The notes beneath the pieces are model-generated. The model was given only the letters and a program-made list of their open reading frames with translations. It was not told the DNA's origin and did not search any database. The position numbers and the translations under genes were made by a program. 27,459 nt of DNA from positions 1 through 27,459 of the IMG/VR virus record IMGVR_UViG_3300027825_000010; one strand, given 5' to 3'. The DNA is from a virus. Of the stretch, positions 9,501-17,621 are shown in pieces. How positions within the stretch are numbered: the first letter of the stretch is position 1; every line of letters begins with the position of its first letter.

Positions 9501-12384
9501 CGCTCTGTCCCTCCAGACCAGCGGCAGGCGGAACGGTGCCGGACAGGACTCCGGTACTGGGATTGAGGGTGATATAGGCTACGAGAGCGGGAAAGCTCGT
9601 CGCCATATCACTGGTCCACGTATAGGCCGGGACGCCGCCGTACCCCTGCAATGTCGTAGAGTAGGCTTGATTGACGATGATGTTCGGCAACGATGCGGTG
9701 AGGATGAGCGCCGGTGTACTGTAAGTTACGGCAAGGCGTTGATAGATGTAGCCCGTAGCTCCGGTAGTGGTGGTCACCGCTATCCAGACATCGAAATACC
9801 CGGCTTCCGTGGGGGCTCCGCTCCAAGTGACGGTGCTTCCGGTGGCGGAAAGGATCGTACCGGCCGGAAGATGACCACGATAGACACTGGCTGAGGCCAG
9901 GTTGGTTGCCTGAGAGGAGATTGTAACGGCGAAAGACCTGTTGATGGGCACCGAAGCAAAGGTGCCTTGAAGAGGTACTGCATTACTGACGGTGTCCCAG
10001 AAAACTGTCACGGTCCCGTGGACGACGTTGTAAGCGTCTATGTACTCGAAAACACTGGTATTGCCCCCGGACAAAGTCCCGAAGGTCGCAGTAAGATTCC
10101 CGTAAACCAACCCAGAGATTTGATCGAGAGACAGACCGGAGGGGAGCGAAGAACCGGATTGCACCCTGACGGTGTAGGGAGAATTGAACACCTGAGGAGA
10201 ATTGAAATAAGGTCTCCTGGGGTCGAGTCCGATGAAATTTCCCACGATGTAAGGTCCGGTGTAGGTTGATACCGTCCCGATGTCCGAGGTACCGCTGTGC
10301 GTGATGAGCGAGAACTCCTGAACGATGGTGGCTACCGTGGCGGTTCCGTTGGTGAGCGGGATATGTACCCGAGCCTCGATGTTGTTATAAGGGGCGCTTG
10401 GCGGACCGACGACTGTCACCTTGGGTCCAGAAGGATCGACTGTCACAACGAGACCGTTGGAGCGGGAAAAATCGGACTGAACCAGAAGGTTGTTCTGATT
10501 GATGAGGAATCCCCCCAAAGGTCCCGTTATCGAGAACGATGAAGACGTACCGTCGCCGCTGCCCCAAATGTGGTCGAAAGCGGCATGGGTCACAAGGATG
10601 TTGCTGATCTCCTTGTTCACATTGTAGTAAAAAGTCTGAGTGATTAAGCCAGCGGCGATATCGTTCACGGTGATGGTGAAACTGTGCGTGCCCTCATGAC
10701 CGGAAGGAACTGCGATCTGAAGTTCGAATTTACCGTTATCCAGTTGATTGTAGTTGTCACCGTTGGGATTCAGGGCGTATGTACCATCGTCTGTAAAACT
10801 GAAAAGCGTGTAAGGAGGAGTACCCCCGAGAACGGGAACCTCAAGACGAAAATCCTGTCCTGCAAAAATCGTCGGTTGAACGAGAAAACCTAATTGGAGA
10901 GCGGCACGAGATAAAGTAAACTGAAAAGTTGCCGAAGCCAGTGCGCCGACAGCATCCTGAACTTGAATGGTGACGGAGAACGGGTTGACATAATCCGTGG
11001 TGTTGTAAGAGCAGGGAATTCCCGAAATCACCCCCGTGCTTGGATTCAGAACCAACCCAATCGGCAGAGTGCCGCTCTGAATGGACCACGTGAAGGGGAG
11101 CAGTCCCCCCGAATTTTTGACCGTGGTGGTATACGGTGTCAGGACCGTAGCTCCGGGAAGGGATGTCGAGGTGATTGCCAAGTTTGTCAGGACGGTATAG
11201 CTGAACGTCTGCTGCGCTATGAACGGGGTCGGCGTGCTGGAATCCATAACCGAGATGTTCACCGTGAAGGTGCCCAACTGGGTAGGGGTTCCGCTTATCG
11301 TACCGTCAATGGACATCCTCAAGCCGGGCGGCAAACCGGTAGCAAACCAGCTAAACGGACCGTTGGAAGCCGGACCGGCAGTCATGAACTGGAAGTATTC
11401 CTGCGGAATACCGATGAAGGAATTCGAGGGCATGCTGGTCGTCGTAATGCTCGTCGGGGAGGCGGACGAGGACGATCCGGGGACGATCCCCAACGGCGTG
11501 AGGGGTTCGGTGGCCTGCGGACGACCCATTACGGGGAATACGTCCAGAGCCATAGTCCCGAGCAAAGAGCTTGCGTTGGAGAATCGACTCGTAGCGACTA
11601 GGAGCTTGAGTTCGTTCGTGATCGTGTCACGGACAAGGTTGCGGACGATGACTTCGTAAGGGGCGGCCTGGACGGAAGAGGTTGTGTTGTTGACGATCTC
11701 GAATCCCTGTTCGCCTGCCACGCCAAGCGTGCCGGTTATGGAGGTCTGGGGAGCCGTGGTGAACTGCTGGTTAATCACGAAAACGGAAAAGCTGAAGGAT
11801 CGCGTCAACTTGACGGCGGGGGCGGCGTTCGTGAAATTGGCGAACACCTGGACGACGATGTTCTGCTGGCCCGGAGCGGTGAAAATCTTGGTCGTAGTCC
11901 GGCTGGTCAAAGGCAGGGGACCCGACGTGGTTCCATCTTGATAAAGGACTTGCCAACCGCTGGCAATGGAGCCGTCATAGCTTCCGCTGAGGGTGATAGT
12001 CAGGGTTTGCCCGAGCGACAGGGTCGTGTTGTCGAACGAAACCAGGGTGCTCGTGAGAGCGTGAGGGAATTCGTGGGGATTGTTGAAATGGGGACTGTTG
12101 AGAAATTGACCGAGGTCCGAAGAAAGTCCCTGCATGTCAAGGGTGTAGTCCCCCGACGTAAGCTGCTGGTCAAAAGACGGGCTGCTGACGGTGCCGCCGA
12201 AAGCCGTGCCCGTGGTGAAGTACGTCACGGGAGTGTTGCCGGGAGGTGTGGCAACGAAGAGATTCCACCCCGAATAAATGGAGTAGTTCCCATTGACATC
12301 GAACGGGGTCCAATTCACCGTCAAAAGGTAATTTTGGTCGATGTTTGCGACTGTCGGTGCTGCTTGAAGTGCTGGTGTGCTCAT
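6586..12384 (-). CDS. Giant tail fibre/adhesin with an array of Ig-like domains
   Basis: A 1932-aa, Ser/Thr/Gly-rich, all-beta protein. From about residue 320 to 1370 it holds roughly eight tandem units of the He_PIG/putative-Ig type. Each unit shows a GGxxPYTWS strand, a LPxGLxL...GxISGT turn and a final FTVxVxDS strand, for example GLLPFTWSIQSGTLPIGL and GVPPYTWSLVAGTLPTGI. Such arrays act as extended surface-binding stalks in phage virions and bacterial adhesins. The C-terminal 550 residues are a different beta-rich region with jelly-roll-like strands (ITNATVSLVVSQSAG, later LQVSSAKLSLTYTV) that may bind the receptor. It starts at ATG 12 bp after the 1258-aa gene, with an AGGA site upstream. 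Fibre or spike is inferred from architecture and context. Confidence 0.72.
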   Translation of the reverse strand: MSTPALQAAPTVANIDQNYLLTVNWTPFDVNGNYSIYSGWNLFVATPPGNTPVTYFTTGTAFGGTVSSPSFDQQLTSGDYTLDMQGLSSDLGQFLNSPHFNNPHEFPHALTSTLVSFDNTTLSLGQTLTITLSGSYDGSIASGWQVLYQDGTTSGPLPLTSRTTTKIFTAPGQQNIVVQVFANFTNAAPAVKLTRSFSFSVFVINQQFTTAPQTSITGTLGVAGEQGFEIVNNTTSSVQAAPYEVIVRNLVRDTITNELKLLVATSRFSNASSLLGTMALDVFPVMGRPQATEPLTPLGIVPGSSSSASPTSITTTSMPSNSFIGIPQEYFQFMTAGPASNGPFSWFATGLPPGLRMSIDGTISGTPTQLGTFTVNISVMDSSTPTPFIAQQTFSYTVLTNLAITSTSLPGATVLTPYTTTVKNSGGLLPFTWSIQSGTLPIGLVLNPSTGVISGIPCSYNTTDYVNPFSVTIQVQDAVGALASATFQFTLSRAALQLGFLVQPTIFAGQDFRLEVPVLGGTPPYTLFSFTDDGTYALNPNGDNYNQLDNGKFELQIAVPSGHEGTHSFTITVNDIAAGLITQTFYYNVNKEISNILVTHAAFDHIWGSGDGTSSSFSITGPLGGFLINQNNLLVQSDFSRSNGLVVTVDPSGPKVTVVGPPSAPYNNIEARVHIPLTNGTATVATIVQEFSLITHSGTSDIGTVSTYTGPYIVGNFIGLDPRRPYFNSPQVFNSPYTVRVQSGSSLPSGLSLDQISGLVYGNLTATFGTLSGGNTSVFEYIDAYNVVHGTVTVFWDTVSNAVPLQGTFASVPINRSFAVTISSQATNLASASVYRGHLPAGTILSATGSTVTWSGAPTEAGYFDVWIAVTTTTGATGYIYQRLAVTYSTPALILTASLPNIIVNQAYSTTLQGYGGVPAYTWTSDMATSFPALVAYITLNPSTGVLSGTVPPAAGLEGQSATITFTLTDSVGSVTTRQIVVHVFSTLLVATISIPPITINVPYSFQMTATGGLAPYAWTNVSASLPTGITIDSSGLISGTTAQAGYGTQSVNFIVTDSLLNTANKSLAVTVGIVAGMTISTAGVGDLLRGVPYLGTLSVSDPSTPGPSNLVSWSVILGSLPSGLSLTASVSDYGTTAKITGVFAGAAGAQPSFTVQTIDQAGHLATAIVTITATTNLAINPPPFPGYFGLPTATVGVAITPIQLTATGGGDPSGGTPVYTWSIPSPPPGFPFSLSSGGLLQGTGGVATTWNFTVQVVDAMSPADTASHLFTMQVTSSTLIIFTTTLGSGEAGVAYSKTLQASGGVPPYTWSLVAGTLPTGITVSTGGILGGTTNQTGNFSFTVQVQDSIGSKATQAFNGPSPAILTINTGLTLSTGIDYVNSLNLGILGYVGNGDVTTIGSSWNRSFIIVASHLLANDPSQMSVTVPAGFSVSFPFVFTRVTGGGASLGYTAFIVLSGPFANGTLGSNNFPVTVTDVGGIVGFATFTWVVYSNGALSLGPTVGTVPAYGVPLLEGTAGSLPIYNAPGAFNFQTYNGAAVDKAQAAHIDGTGDFSLSADNSASSGIVSFSYANPNFQYAYAGGALPSGVALTDLTLTDFDIAWFDLSYPSTGTEAFDLFGFGSGKGGQQLVTPFLYMVMPTVSVSGTSIGISNNTFIHTVGPSTPQTEADVQVTSGSVGWVSFGNLKNGGSDTITLYGSDNSNAHISHTLNMTNMGFSIPANATITNATVSLVVSQSAGSSETFQNGVTLIGTAHPPSAQSGVQVGSGRFDFVLSGVTPNEANSSAFGFTFYLQCTQQPGTGAVLQVSSAKLSLTYTVPSTSSVAIVFYKPLSPQQQGTASSTGNTVNVFASINNGASIVSITPTYGSGALAGWLTGYTAVVQFPPAGSGTYLFALSLSLSGHLTYLSGTTITSGTITYVNGQIATITVVRS

Positions 12385-12396
12385 AGGTTCTTTATC

Positions 12397-15300
12397 CTAC
12401 AATTGAGTGACGACTGAAGACGACGGGTCAAGGGTAATTCCCCCCAAAAACGGGTCGATGGTCACTGAACGACTAAGTACTGAATTTGCCGTAAGAATGG
12501 CTTGCCCCGCCGTTTGGAAGCTACCGGCTGCCGCAATGCTGGAGTTGAGTTGGGCGTAGGCAACGACTGTTGACGCCGAGATATTTGTCTCCTGCCCTGC
12601 TGCCGGGGCATGGATCGAAAGATTGAGGGACGAAGAACGCTCCGCCACGAAGAACGAACCTGGGGTCGCCGCTGCCGCAACCGCCAAATCCACATCGGAT
12701 ACCGTGAGTTCCGACTGGGAAAGAACGACTCCGGTGCCCGCAGCGGGGAGGGTAATCGAGCCCCCGGTCATGATGACCCCGGAACCCTGCTCGAAACCGG
12801 CCGCCTGAGCATTGTTCTGGAAGACGCAGGAGACGAACTCAACATCGGAGTCAATCCCGTACACTGCCGGATTGACGAATCCCTGGAACTGCAAGTTGTT
12901 GAAAATAACCCTGCTGTTGTCCACGAAGAACGCCGAGGTAGGACCATCCCCGAAACCCTGCCAGCCGGTGGCGTCGATGACGACCGGGCTGATGGCAGCG
13001 GCTGTGCTGGTGATGACGACTCTTCCTTCTTCCTGGATGCTGAAAGCAAGGTTGGCCAGGGCATACCATTTGGAGGAGCGCACAGTCCCATCCCCAAGGG
13101 CGATGACCTGCAAGGTAGAAGACAGGGAACTGATGCTGTACGCAACGCCCGTGGATACAAGCTGGATGGAACACGGGTGCCTGAGAACCGGAGGGAGAAC
13201 GGCGACCGCCGCCGTGATGGTGAGCTTGGGCGTCGATAGGCTGAGCCCGTCGTTCGAGTCATTCCCGCTGGCATTGTTCACATAAAAGACAATCGGGGCG
13301 ATGGTGCTCTGGAGATTCTGCCCGAGCGCCGTCTTGGGTGCAGGTGCGGTGATGGCAAAGCCGACGTGGGGGATTGCTTGACTGAAGCCCCTGCCTCCCG
13401 TACCTCCTTGAAGAAGCTGTATTTGCTTTCTGATGTCCCTATTCAGCGGAAGGATGAAGTCGTTTGTGTGCAGCGGAACCTCGAACACCGTCTCGACGTT
13501 GCTCTGCCTCATGGCGACGTAGTTGCTGTCGAAAAGCGTCGAGAGCGGGAGGTTCGTAAGCGTCGAATCCAGCCAACCTACCTGAGAAGGCAGAGTAGTG
13601 GAGATGGGAAGCTGCCGGTTATAGGGAAAGACATCGGCTAGACCCACGATGGGAGCGGTGCCGGTCCCGTTGGTAGTGATGAGGGCGTTGTCGTCCGTGA
13701 AGAGGATTTCGTAATTGCGAGCCGTCACCCCTTCGCCCTGGTAGGGGATATACCGCTCTTCCAGGACAAGCACGGAATTGGGATTGAACGCAGGCAAAAT
13801 CGAACCGACAAAGAAGAAATTGGTTCCGCTGCTGCCGGTGACGAGGTTGACTCCCGGAACTGTGATGGTGACAAAGCCGTTGTTGAAGTCCACCGCAGAA
13901 CATTGGACTGCCGTGAGATTGTTGGACTGATCCACGACCCATACGAACTTGTTGGTATCGTCCCCGGATATACCCTTGATTATGCAGTTGTTGGAGGCCA
14001 GCACCACGGTGCTGACGTCGGCGACATTGTCGTAGGATACTGATTCCACCACGACTCGGGAATCCATCGTGAAGGAAGACGAGGAAGGATATGTCCCGAA
14101 CAGTACCGTCTCCTCGATCTCCGTGACGCCCTTGACCGGGGCATTGAAAGCCGCCTGTGCGGTGTCCTGCGCCATGAAGACCACGACCACTATGGAATTG
14201 GCGGGAACTGCCTGCTGGATGGATATGACGCAAGAGGTACCCGTCATACCTCTTGAGGATATGGCATACACATTGCCCGTCGTCAAGTCAAAAGCCGAGA
14301 CGGAATAAAGACCGTTGACGTTCCCGTTTATGCCCATCCTCGGAATGGTGAATGTCGTAACCACACCACTGGCCACCGTCTGCTGGACCCCCGAGGAACC
14401 CGGAATCTGTACCCATACCCTGGTGCCGAATTGGACGCTCGAATATTCGGGGTTGTAGGTCCACACCTGATATGCTTGAGCCGATAGTTGCTGCGTTTGT
14501 ATGACGTATTCCGAAACCCCGTACACCGGAAGCGTCTTGCCGCTGGCGGAGTCCGCATCGAACAAAGTCCCGCCGTCCATGGCGATGGGGATGTTGACGA
14601 GATTGGCCTTCCCGCCGGCCGGGTAGCTGACTCCGAGCGTCACATAGAGGTTGTTCGCCCCTGGGTCGAACGAAGTCCCGATGAGGTTGAAGGGGAAACT
14701 CACGACGATGGTCTTGGACCCGATCCCTGAGATACGCACCTGACCCGACAACAAGTTAATGGGTATCTTAATCCCCGGAGAAGGACTGTTGAATCCCTGC
14801 AAAAAGACACTGCTTATCGATGCCGAGGAAGCGCTCGGAAGAGCGACCACAAAAGCGTCGTTCTGTGTCCATCGAGAGCCTTTGGTACCCACCGATTTGT
14901 TGTTGATCGTAATCCGTTGAGTGACTGGAAACGTTCTCAGGTCGGAAGAGAAACCGTTCGAGAATCCGTCGAAGGCCCCGAGATGCTGGGTATTGGCGAC
15001 GAGAGCAGGAGCCACCGAGACGTAATAGTCCAGGGCGGAGCCCAGGGCGGAGGGACTCATGCCGGGGGATATCCCGCGACCGATATGAGACCGAAGGTTG
15101 CCGGTGAAAAGGTCAACGATCCCTTCGTTGGCGAGCTTCTCGAAATCCCACCCGTCCAGGCTGACGGTCTGCCTGAGATCGACCGTATCGTCGGCATAGA
15201 TTTGATCCGCCAAGCGGGAATCGAACCTGCCGGAAATCTCGTACTGGATGAGACCCGAGGCGCTGATATGGGGGTCTGCGCATCCGAAGACGTTGTTCGA

Positions 15301-16173
15301 GAGATAGAAGGGTCCCGAGTTGCGCTGGAAGACCACGGCAAGCGGCATGGCGTAGCTGTACCCGTCCATGGTGCCGAGGAAATTGTTCGGGTTGCCGTCG
15401 CCCGCACGCCACAAACCGGTGTCACCCGTAATGGCTCCGAGATTATGAAATTGGTAAGCGGTATCCGTGTTGATGGGAGTGGACTGGCCGGCCTGGGCGT
15501 AGACGCCCTGGTTGACTCCTGGTCCGAGAGGGTCAATTCCGTAGCGATTGATCGTGAAGTCGTAGGCCAAGGTGACACGCTGGACGTTGATCCTCCATTG
15601 TATCTGCGCCCGCTGGGTGGTGAAGAGCCCGTTGTTGAAGATATCGACCGAGTCGTCGGGGATGGATTCCAGCAAAGAAGGGTCCGGGGTAACTCCGCCA
15701 TAAGGGTAGAAGTAATTCTGGTTGGTCGTCGGATCGACGTAGTAGCCCGTCTGGGAGCCGAGTGTGGGGTCCAGGGATTGATACCAAAGCTCCAGGAAAG
15801 CCACGTATATACGGGCCGGCTCATCCTGGGACTGATACCAGAAAGCGGGCGGCGGAAGAATGACTTTGTTGACGGTTTGGTCGGCCGACAGGGAGCCGGT
15901 GACGGTTACGACCTCTCCGTTGAACAAGACATCGAATCTGGGAACGGTGAAGGTGTTGGCCACTGTCGTATCGAATGCAAGGGGGGAATACGTCAGACAT
16001 CCCGAATTGGCAGGACCGTCCTTCAGGAGTTGTTGGCGCTTTAACCCTTGAAGGTCTTGGATTAAGTTGATATCGGCATCGCTCAGTTCCCGGTCATGAA
16101 GACCGACAACCGTGAGTAGACTTTTGCCCGAGGGGTCTAGCGTTCTTGAGACCGTAGAAGGATATAGAAACAT
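12397..16173 (-). CDS. Large baseplate/tail spike-type virion protein with C-terminal beta-helix
   Basis: A 1258-aa protein. The N-terminus (ELSDADINLIQDLQGLKRQQ, near residues 29-48) resembles the attachment region of large phage baseplate proteins of the DUF4815 kind; that link is tentative. The middle is beta-rich. Near residue 960 the segment FYVNNASGNDSNDGLSLSTP is the classic entry into a right-handed parallel beta-helix of pectate-lyase-like tail spikes, and short repeating strands follow to the C-terminus. It may therefore carry a glycan-binding or depolymerase spike, though I see no certain catalytic residues. It is the first minus-strand gene left of the divergent junction, with AGGTG about 8 nt before its ATG. 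Confidence 0.7.
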   Translation of the reverse strand: MFLYPSTVSRTLDPSGKSLLTVVGLHDRELSDADINLIQDLQGLKRQQLLKDGPANSGCLTYSPLAFDTTVANTFTVPRFDVLFNGEVVTVTGSLSADQTVNKVILPPPAFWYQSQDEPARIYVAFLELWYQSLDPTLGSQTGYYVDPTTNQNYFYPYGGVTPDPSLLESIPDDSVDIFNNGLFTTQRAQIQWRINVQRVTLAYDFTINRYGIDPLGPGVNQGVYAQAGQSTPINTDTAYQFHNLGAITGDTGLWRAGDGNPNNFLGTMDGYSYAMPLAVVFQRNSGPFYLSNNVFGCADPHISASGLIQYEISGRFDSRLADQIYADDTVDLRQTVSLDGWDFEKLANEGIVDLFTGNLRSHIGRGISPGMSPSALGSALDYYVSVAPALVANTQHLGAFDGFSNGFSSDLRTFPVTQRITINNKSVGTKGSRWTQNDAFVVALPSASSASISSVFLQGFNSPSPGIKIPINLLSGQVRISGIGSKTIVVSFPFNLIGTSFDPGANNLYVTLGVSYPAGGKANLVNIPIAMDGGTLFDADSASGKTLPVYGVSEYVIQTQQLSAQAYQVWTYNPEYSSVQFGTRVWVQIPGSSGVQQTVASGVVTTFTIPRMGINGNVNGLYSVSAFDLTTGNVYAISSRGMTGTSCVISIQQAVPANSIVVVVFMAQDTAQAAFNAPVKGVTEIEETVLFGTYPSSSSFTMDSRVVVESVSYDNVADVSTVVLASNNCIIKGISGDDTNKFVWVVDQSNNLTAVQCSAVDFNNGFVTITVPGVNLVTGSSGTNFFFVGSILPAFNPNSVLVLEERYIPYQGEGVTARNYEILFTDDNALITTNGTGTAPIVGLADVFPYNRQLPISTTLPSQVGWLDSTLTNLPLSTLFDSNYVAMRQSNVETVFEVPLHTNDFILPLNRDIRKQIQLLQGGTGGRGFSQAIPHVGFAITAPAPKTALGQNLQSTIAPIVFYVNNASGNDSNDGLSLSTPKLTITAAVAVLPPVLRHPCSIQLVSTGVAYSISSLSSTLQVIALGDGTVRSSKWYALANLAFSIQEEGRVVITSTAAAISPVVIDATGWQGFGDGPTSAFFVDNSRVIFNNLQFQGFVNPAVYGIDSDVEFVSCVFQNNAQAAGFEQGSGVIMTGGSITLPAAGTGVVLSQSELTVSDVDLAVAAAATPGSFFVAERSSSLNLSIHAPAAGQETNISASTVVAYAQLNSSIAAAGSFQTAGQAILTANSVLSRSVTIDPFLGGITLDPSSSVVTQL

Positions 16174-16244
16174 TTCTAAGCACCTGTGCCTTGACTTCGC
16201 TTCTTCTATTTAGAGAGGCAAAGTCGCAAGACTGAGGATTTCAA
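16174..16244. promoter_or_regulatory. Divergent intergenic region between tail block and plus-strand lysozyme pair
   Basis: These 71 bp separate a long minus-strand block from a two-gene plus-strand unit, so at least one promoter is expected here by layout. On minus, TCTAAATAG (16214-16206) resembles the phage T4 late promoter octamer TATAAATA at 7 of 8 positions. On plus, TTGACT (16191-16196) is a passable -35, but no -10 lies at the right distance. A GAGG ribosome site precedes the plus-strand ATG. Promoter identity is inference. Confidence 0.35.
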
Positions 16245-16775
16245 ATGGCGAATGCTCCCTACAATTATCTCAAGCAGCCGATGGTCGCAACGGCCCTGAT
16301 TCAACAAAGTGACTCGGATGGCTTCTATTTTCCAGGAAACAATGGACATACGGGATACGCCTTCAATGGACAGCACTACACAAACGGGGTGCAGGACATC
16401 GGATACCCGTCCGCCTCGTGGTTTTCAGAAGGGTCCGGTTCTTACCGAGGAGCAGGAACTTCTTTTCCCTTCTACGGCTTAATACTCCTTGGAAGAGCAT
16501 CCATGACCATATTGGACGAAAGCAACCCTTCCCTAAACCTGTGGATGACTTTCCTTTTCGGCAATGGGATGATGCTGACCGACAATTTCATCATGGGAGA
16601 CCCAAACTTTTCAACGAGTTATCAAATGGGATTCACGCCCTCGGGTCTTTCCTATGCGAATGGAAAACTGTCCGTGGTGCTTTCCCCGGACCGTGGTTCG
16701 GAGAGCATAACAAGCACTATGGCAATAACCATTGACTTTTCACAGGACAGGGCTTACCTCGACGTGGCGGTGTAA
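16245..16775 (+). CDS. Unrecognised 176-aa protein, probably virion-associated
   Basis: No family recognised. The sequence is rich in Gly, Ser, aromatic residues and alternating hydrophobics, in the style of beta-sandwich phage structural or lectin-like proteins (FYFPGNNGHTGYAFNGQHYT near the N-terminus, TSTMAITIDFSQDRAYLDVAV at the end). It has no signal peptide or clear membrane helix. It is one of only two plus-strand genes and ends 10 bp before the lysozyme ATG; its stop codon adjoins the AAAGGAG ribosome site of the lysozyme, so the two are surely co-transcribed. It could be an accessory virion protein or relate to lysozyme delivery; the sequence does not decide. Confidence 0.7.
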   Translation: MANAPYNYLKQPMVATALIQQSDSDGFYFPGNNGHTGYAFNGQHYTNGVQDIGYPSASWFSEGSGSYRGAGTSFPFYGLILLGRASMTILDESNPSLNLWMTFLFGNGMMLTDNFIMGDPNFSTSYQMGFTPSGLSYANGKLSVVLSPDRGSESITSTMAITIDFSQDRAYLDVAV

Positions 16776-16785
16776 AGGAGAAACC

Positions 16786-17214
16786 ATGCAATACTCGCTG
16801 AAGGGAGTGGCCTTGACGGAGAGTTTCGAGGGCTGCCGATTGGCTTCCTACCAGGATTCGGTCGGGGTTTGGACCATCGGGTACGGTCACACCCATGGAG
16901 TGGGATCGGGACAAACCTGTACGCAGGAGCAGGCACAGGCGTGGCTCGAAGCCGATATGGCTAATGCGGAAAGCGCCGTCAATCTCTACGTGAAGGTCGT
17001 CCTGACTCAAGGAGAATATGATAGTTTGGTCGATTTTACGTTCAACCTGGGGTCAGGGAACCTGCACTCGTCTACCCTGCTCAAGCTGGTGAACGAAAAC
17101 GATATGGCGGATGCGGCGAACGAGTTCGCCAAATGGGATCGTGCCGGGGGGATGGTGGTCGCCGGACTGCTAAGGCGCAGGCTGGCGGAAAAGACTGAGT
17201 TCCTTGGGAGCTAA
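16786..17214 (+). CDS. Endolysin: T4-type lysozyme, glycoside hydrolase family 24
   Basis: A 142-aa enzyme that hydrolyses the MurNAc-GlcNAc bond of peptidoglycan. The catalytic triad of the family is present with exact T4 lysozyme spacing: E15 (SFEG), D24 (YQDSVG) and T30 (WTIGYGHT), corresponding to E11, D20 and T26 in T4. The later FNLGSGNLHSSTLL and LLRRRLAEKTEFL motifs are also typical. I start it at the ATG five bases after AAAGGAG; a longer frame from 16732 lies inside the upstream gene. There is no signal peptide or SAR segment, so release should need a holin; the nearest candidate is the membrane protein at 21237-21557 on the other strand. Its TAA overlaps the TAG of the convergent mini-gene. 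Confidence 0.93.
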   Translation: MQYSLKGVALTESFEGCRLASYQDSVGVWTIGYGHTHGVGSGQTCTQEQAQAWLEADMANAESAVNLYVKVVLTQGEYDSLVDFTFNLGSGNLHSSTLLKLVNENDMADAANEFAKWDRAGGMVVAGLLRRRLAEKTEFLGS

Positions 17215-17321
17215 AGCTCCTCGTGGCAATCCAAACAGTAGAACCTTCCCGTTTTACGCAACTGTCCTGGGTCTCTGTCATATCGCTCGGGGTCGTCAAC
17301 CGTCGTGATGGCTTCCTTCAC
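17211..17321 (-). CDS. 36-aa CxxC mini-protein
   Basis: A short frame starting at GTG (17321-17319), six bases after an AAGGG site, and ending exactly in the stop of the convergent lysozyme. The peptide is highly charged and ends FYCLDCHEEL, a CxxC knuckle seen in small phage zinc-ribbon proteins. Only one cysteine pair is present, so metal binding would need a dimer or the nearby His. It fills a gap that would otherwise be empty, in a region where genes abut. The gene to the right has a TGA that also offers an ATGA overlap, but that frame closes after six codons. Unrecognised; coding is likely but not certain. Confidence 0.5.
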   Translation of the reverse strand: MKEAITTVDDPERYDRDPGQLRKTGRFYCLDCHEEL

Positions 17322-17339
17322 GTCATGCCCTTAGCTTCC

Positions 17340-17621
17340 TCATTGATCCTCCAGTACCTTTCTGAGTTCCTCTTTGGTCACGTCGTTCAGGATTTTGCCC
17401 GAGGCAACCAAGTCGATGAGTTTTTTGAGCGTTTCTTCCATCCCCTTGATGTCCAGCCGCTTGCCCGTAAAATGCGCCCCGGCCAAGCTCAGGGCGGCGT
17501 AGACCGCATAGGCGGCAGGAGTCCCTGCTTCGTCTTTGACCGAACGCAGAATCCGCTCCAGACGAGTCCTGCCCGTGACGGCCATGAAATCGTCCAAGAT
17601 AATACTCCCGACCTCGTTCAT
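17340..17621 (-). CDS. Unrecognised 93-aa helical protein
   Basis: A small, mostly helical protein. It has an Ala-rich patch in the middle (AAYAVYAALSLAGAHFTG), too short and too mixed for a confident membrane helix, then an amphipathic C-terminus (MEETLKKLIDLVASGKIL...KEELRKVLED). I begin it at ATG 17621, whose ATGA overlaps the stop of the nucleotidyltransferase-like gene and which follows an AAGGAAGGG ribosome site; the frame extends nine codons further upstream but without support. Membership in the overlapping gene chain suggests a role linked to the two nucleotidyltransferases. No function is assigned. Confidence 0.75.
   Translation of the reverse strand: MNEVGSIILDDFMAVTGRTRLERILRSVKDEAGTPAAYAVYAALSLAGAHFTGKRLDIKGMEETLKKLIDLVASGKILNDVTKEELRKVLEDQ

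Noticed and set aside
7900-11400. CRISPR-like or DNA tandem repeat suspected from regular spacing
   Set aside because: The periodicity is at protein level (Ig-like domains of unequal length); the DNA units are diverged, with no constant repeat or spacer.
14917-16044. Open plus-strand frame of 375 codons opposite the 1258-aa gene
   Set aside because: Antisense shadow of a real gene; no recognisable fold, and it has no ribosome site or neighbour on plus.
16191-16219. Sigma-70 promoter for the plus-strand pair
   Set aside because: TTGACT is a fair -35, but the hexamer 17 bp downstream (AGAGGC) is not a -10.
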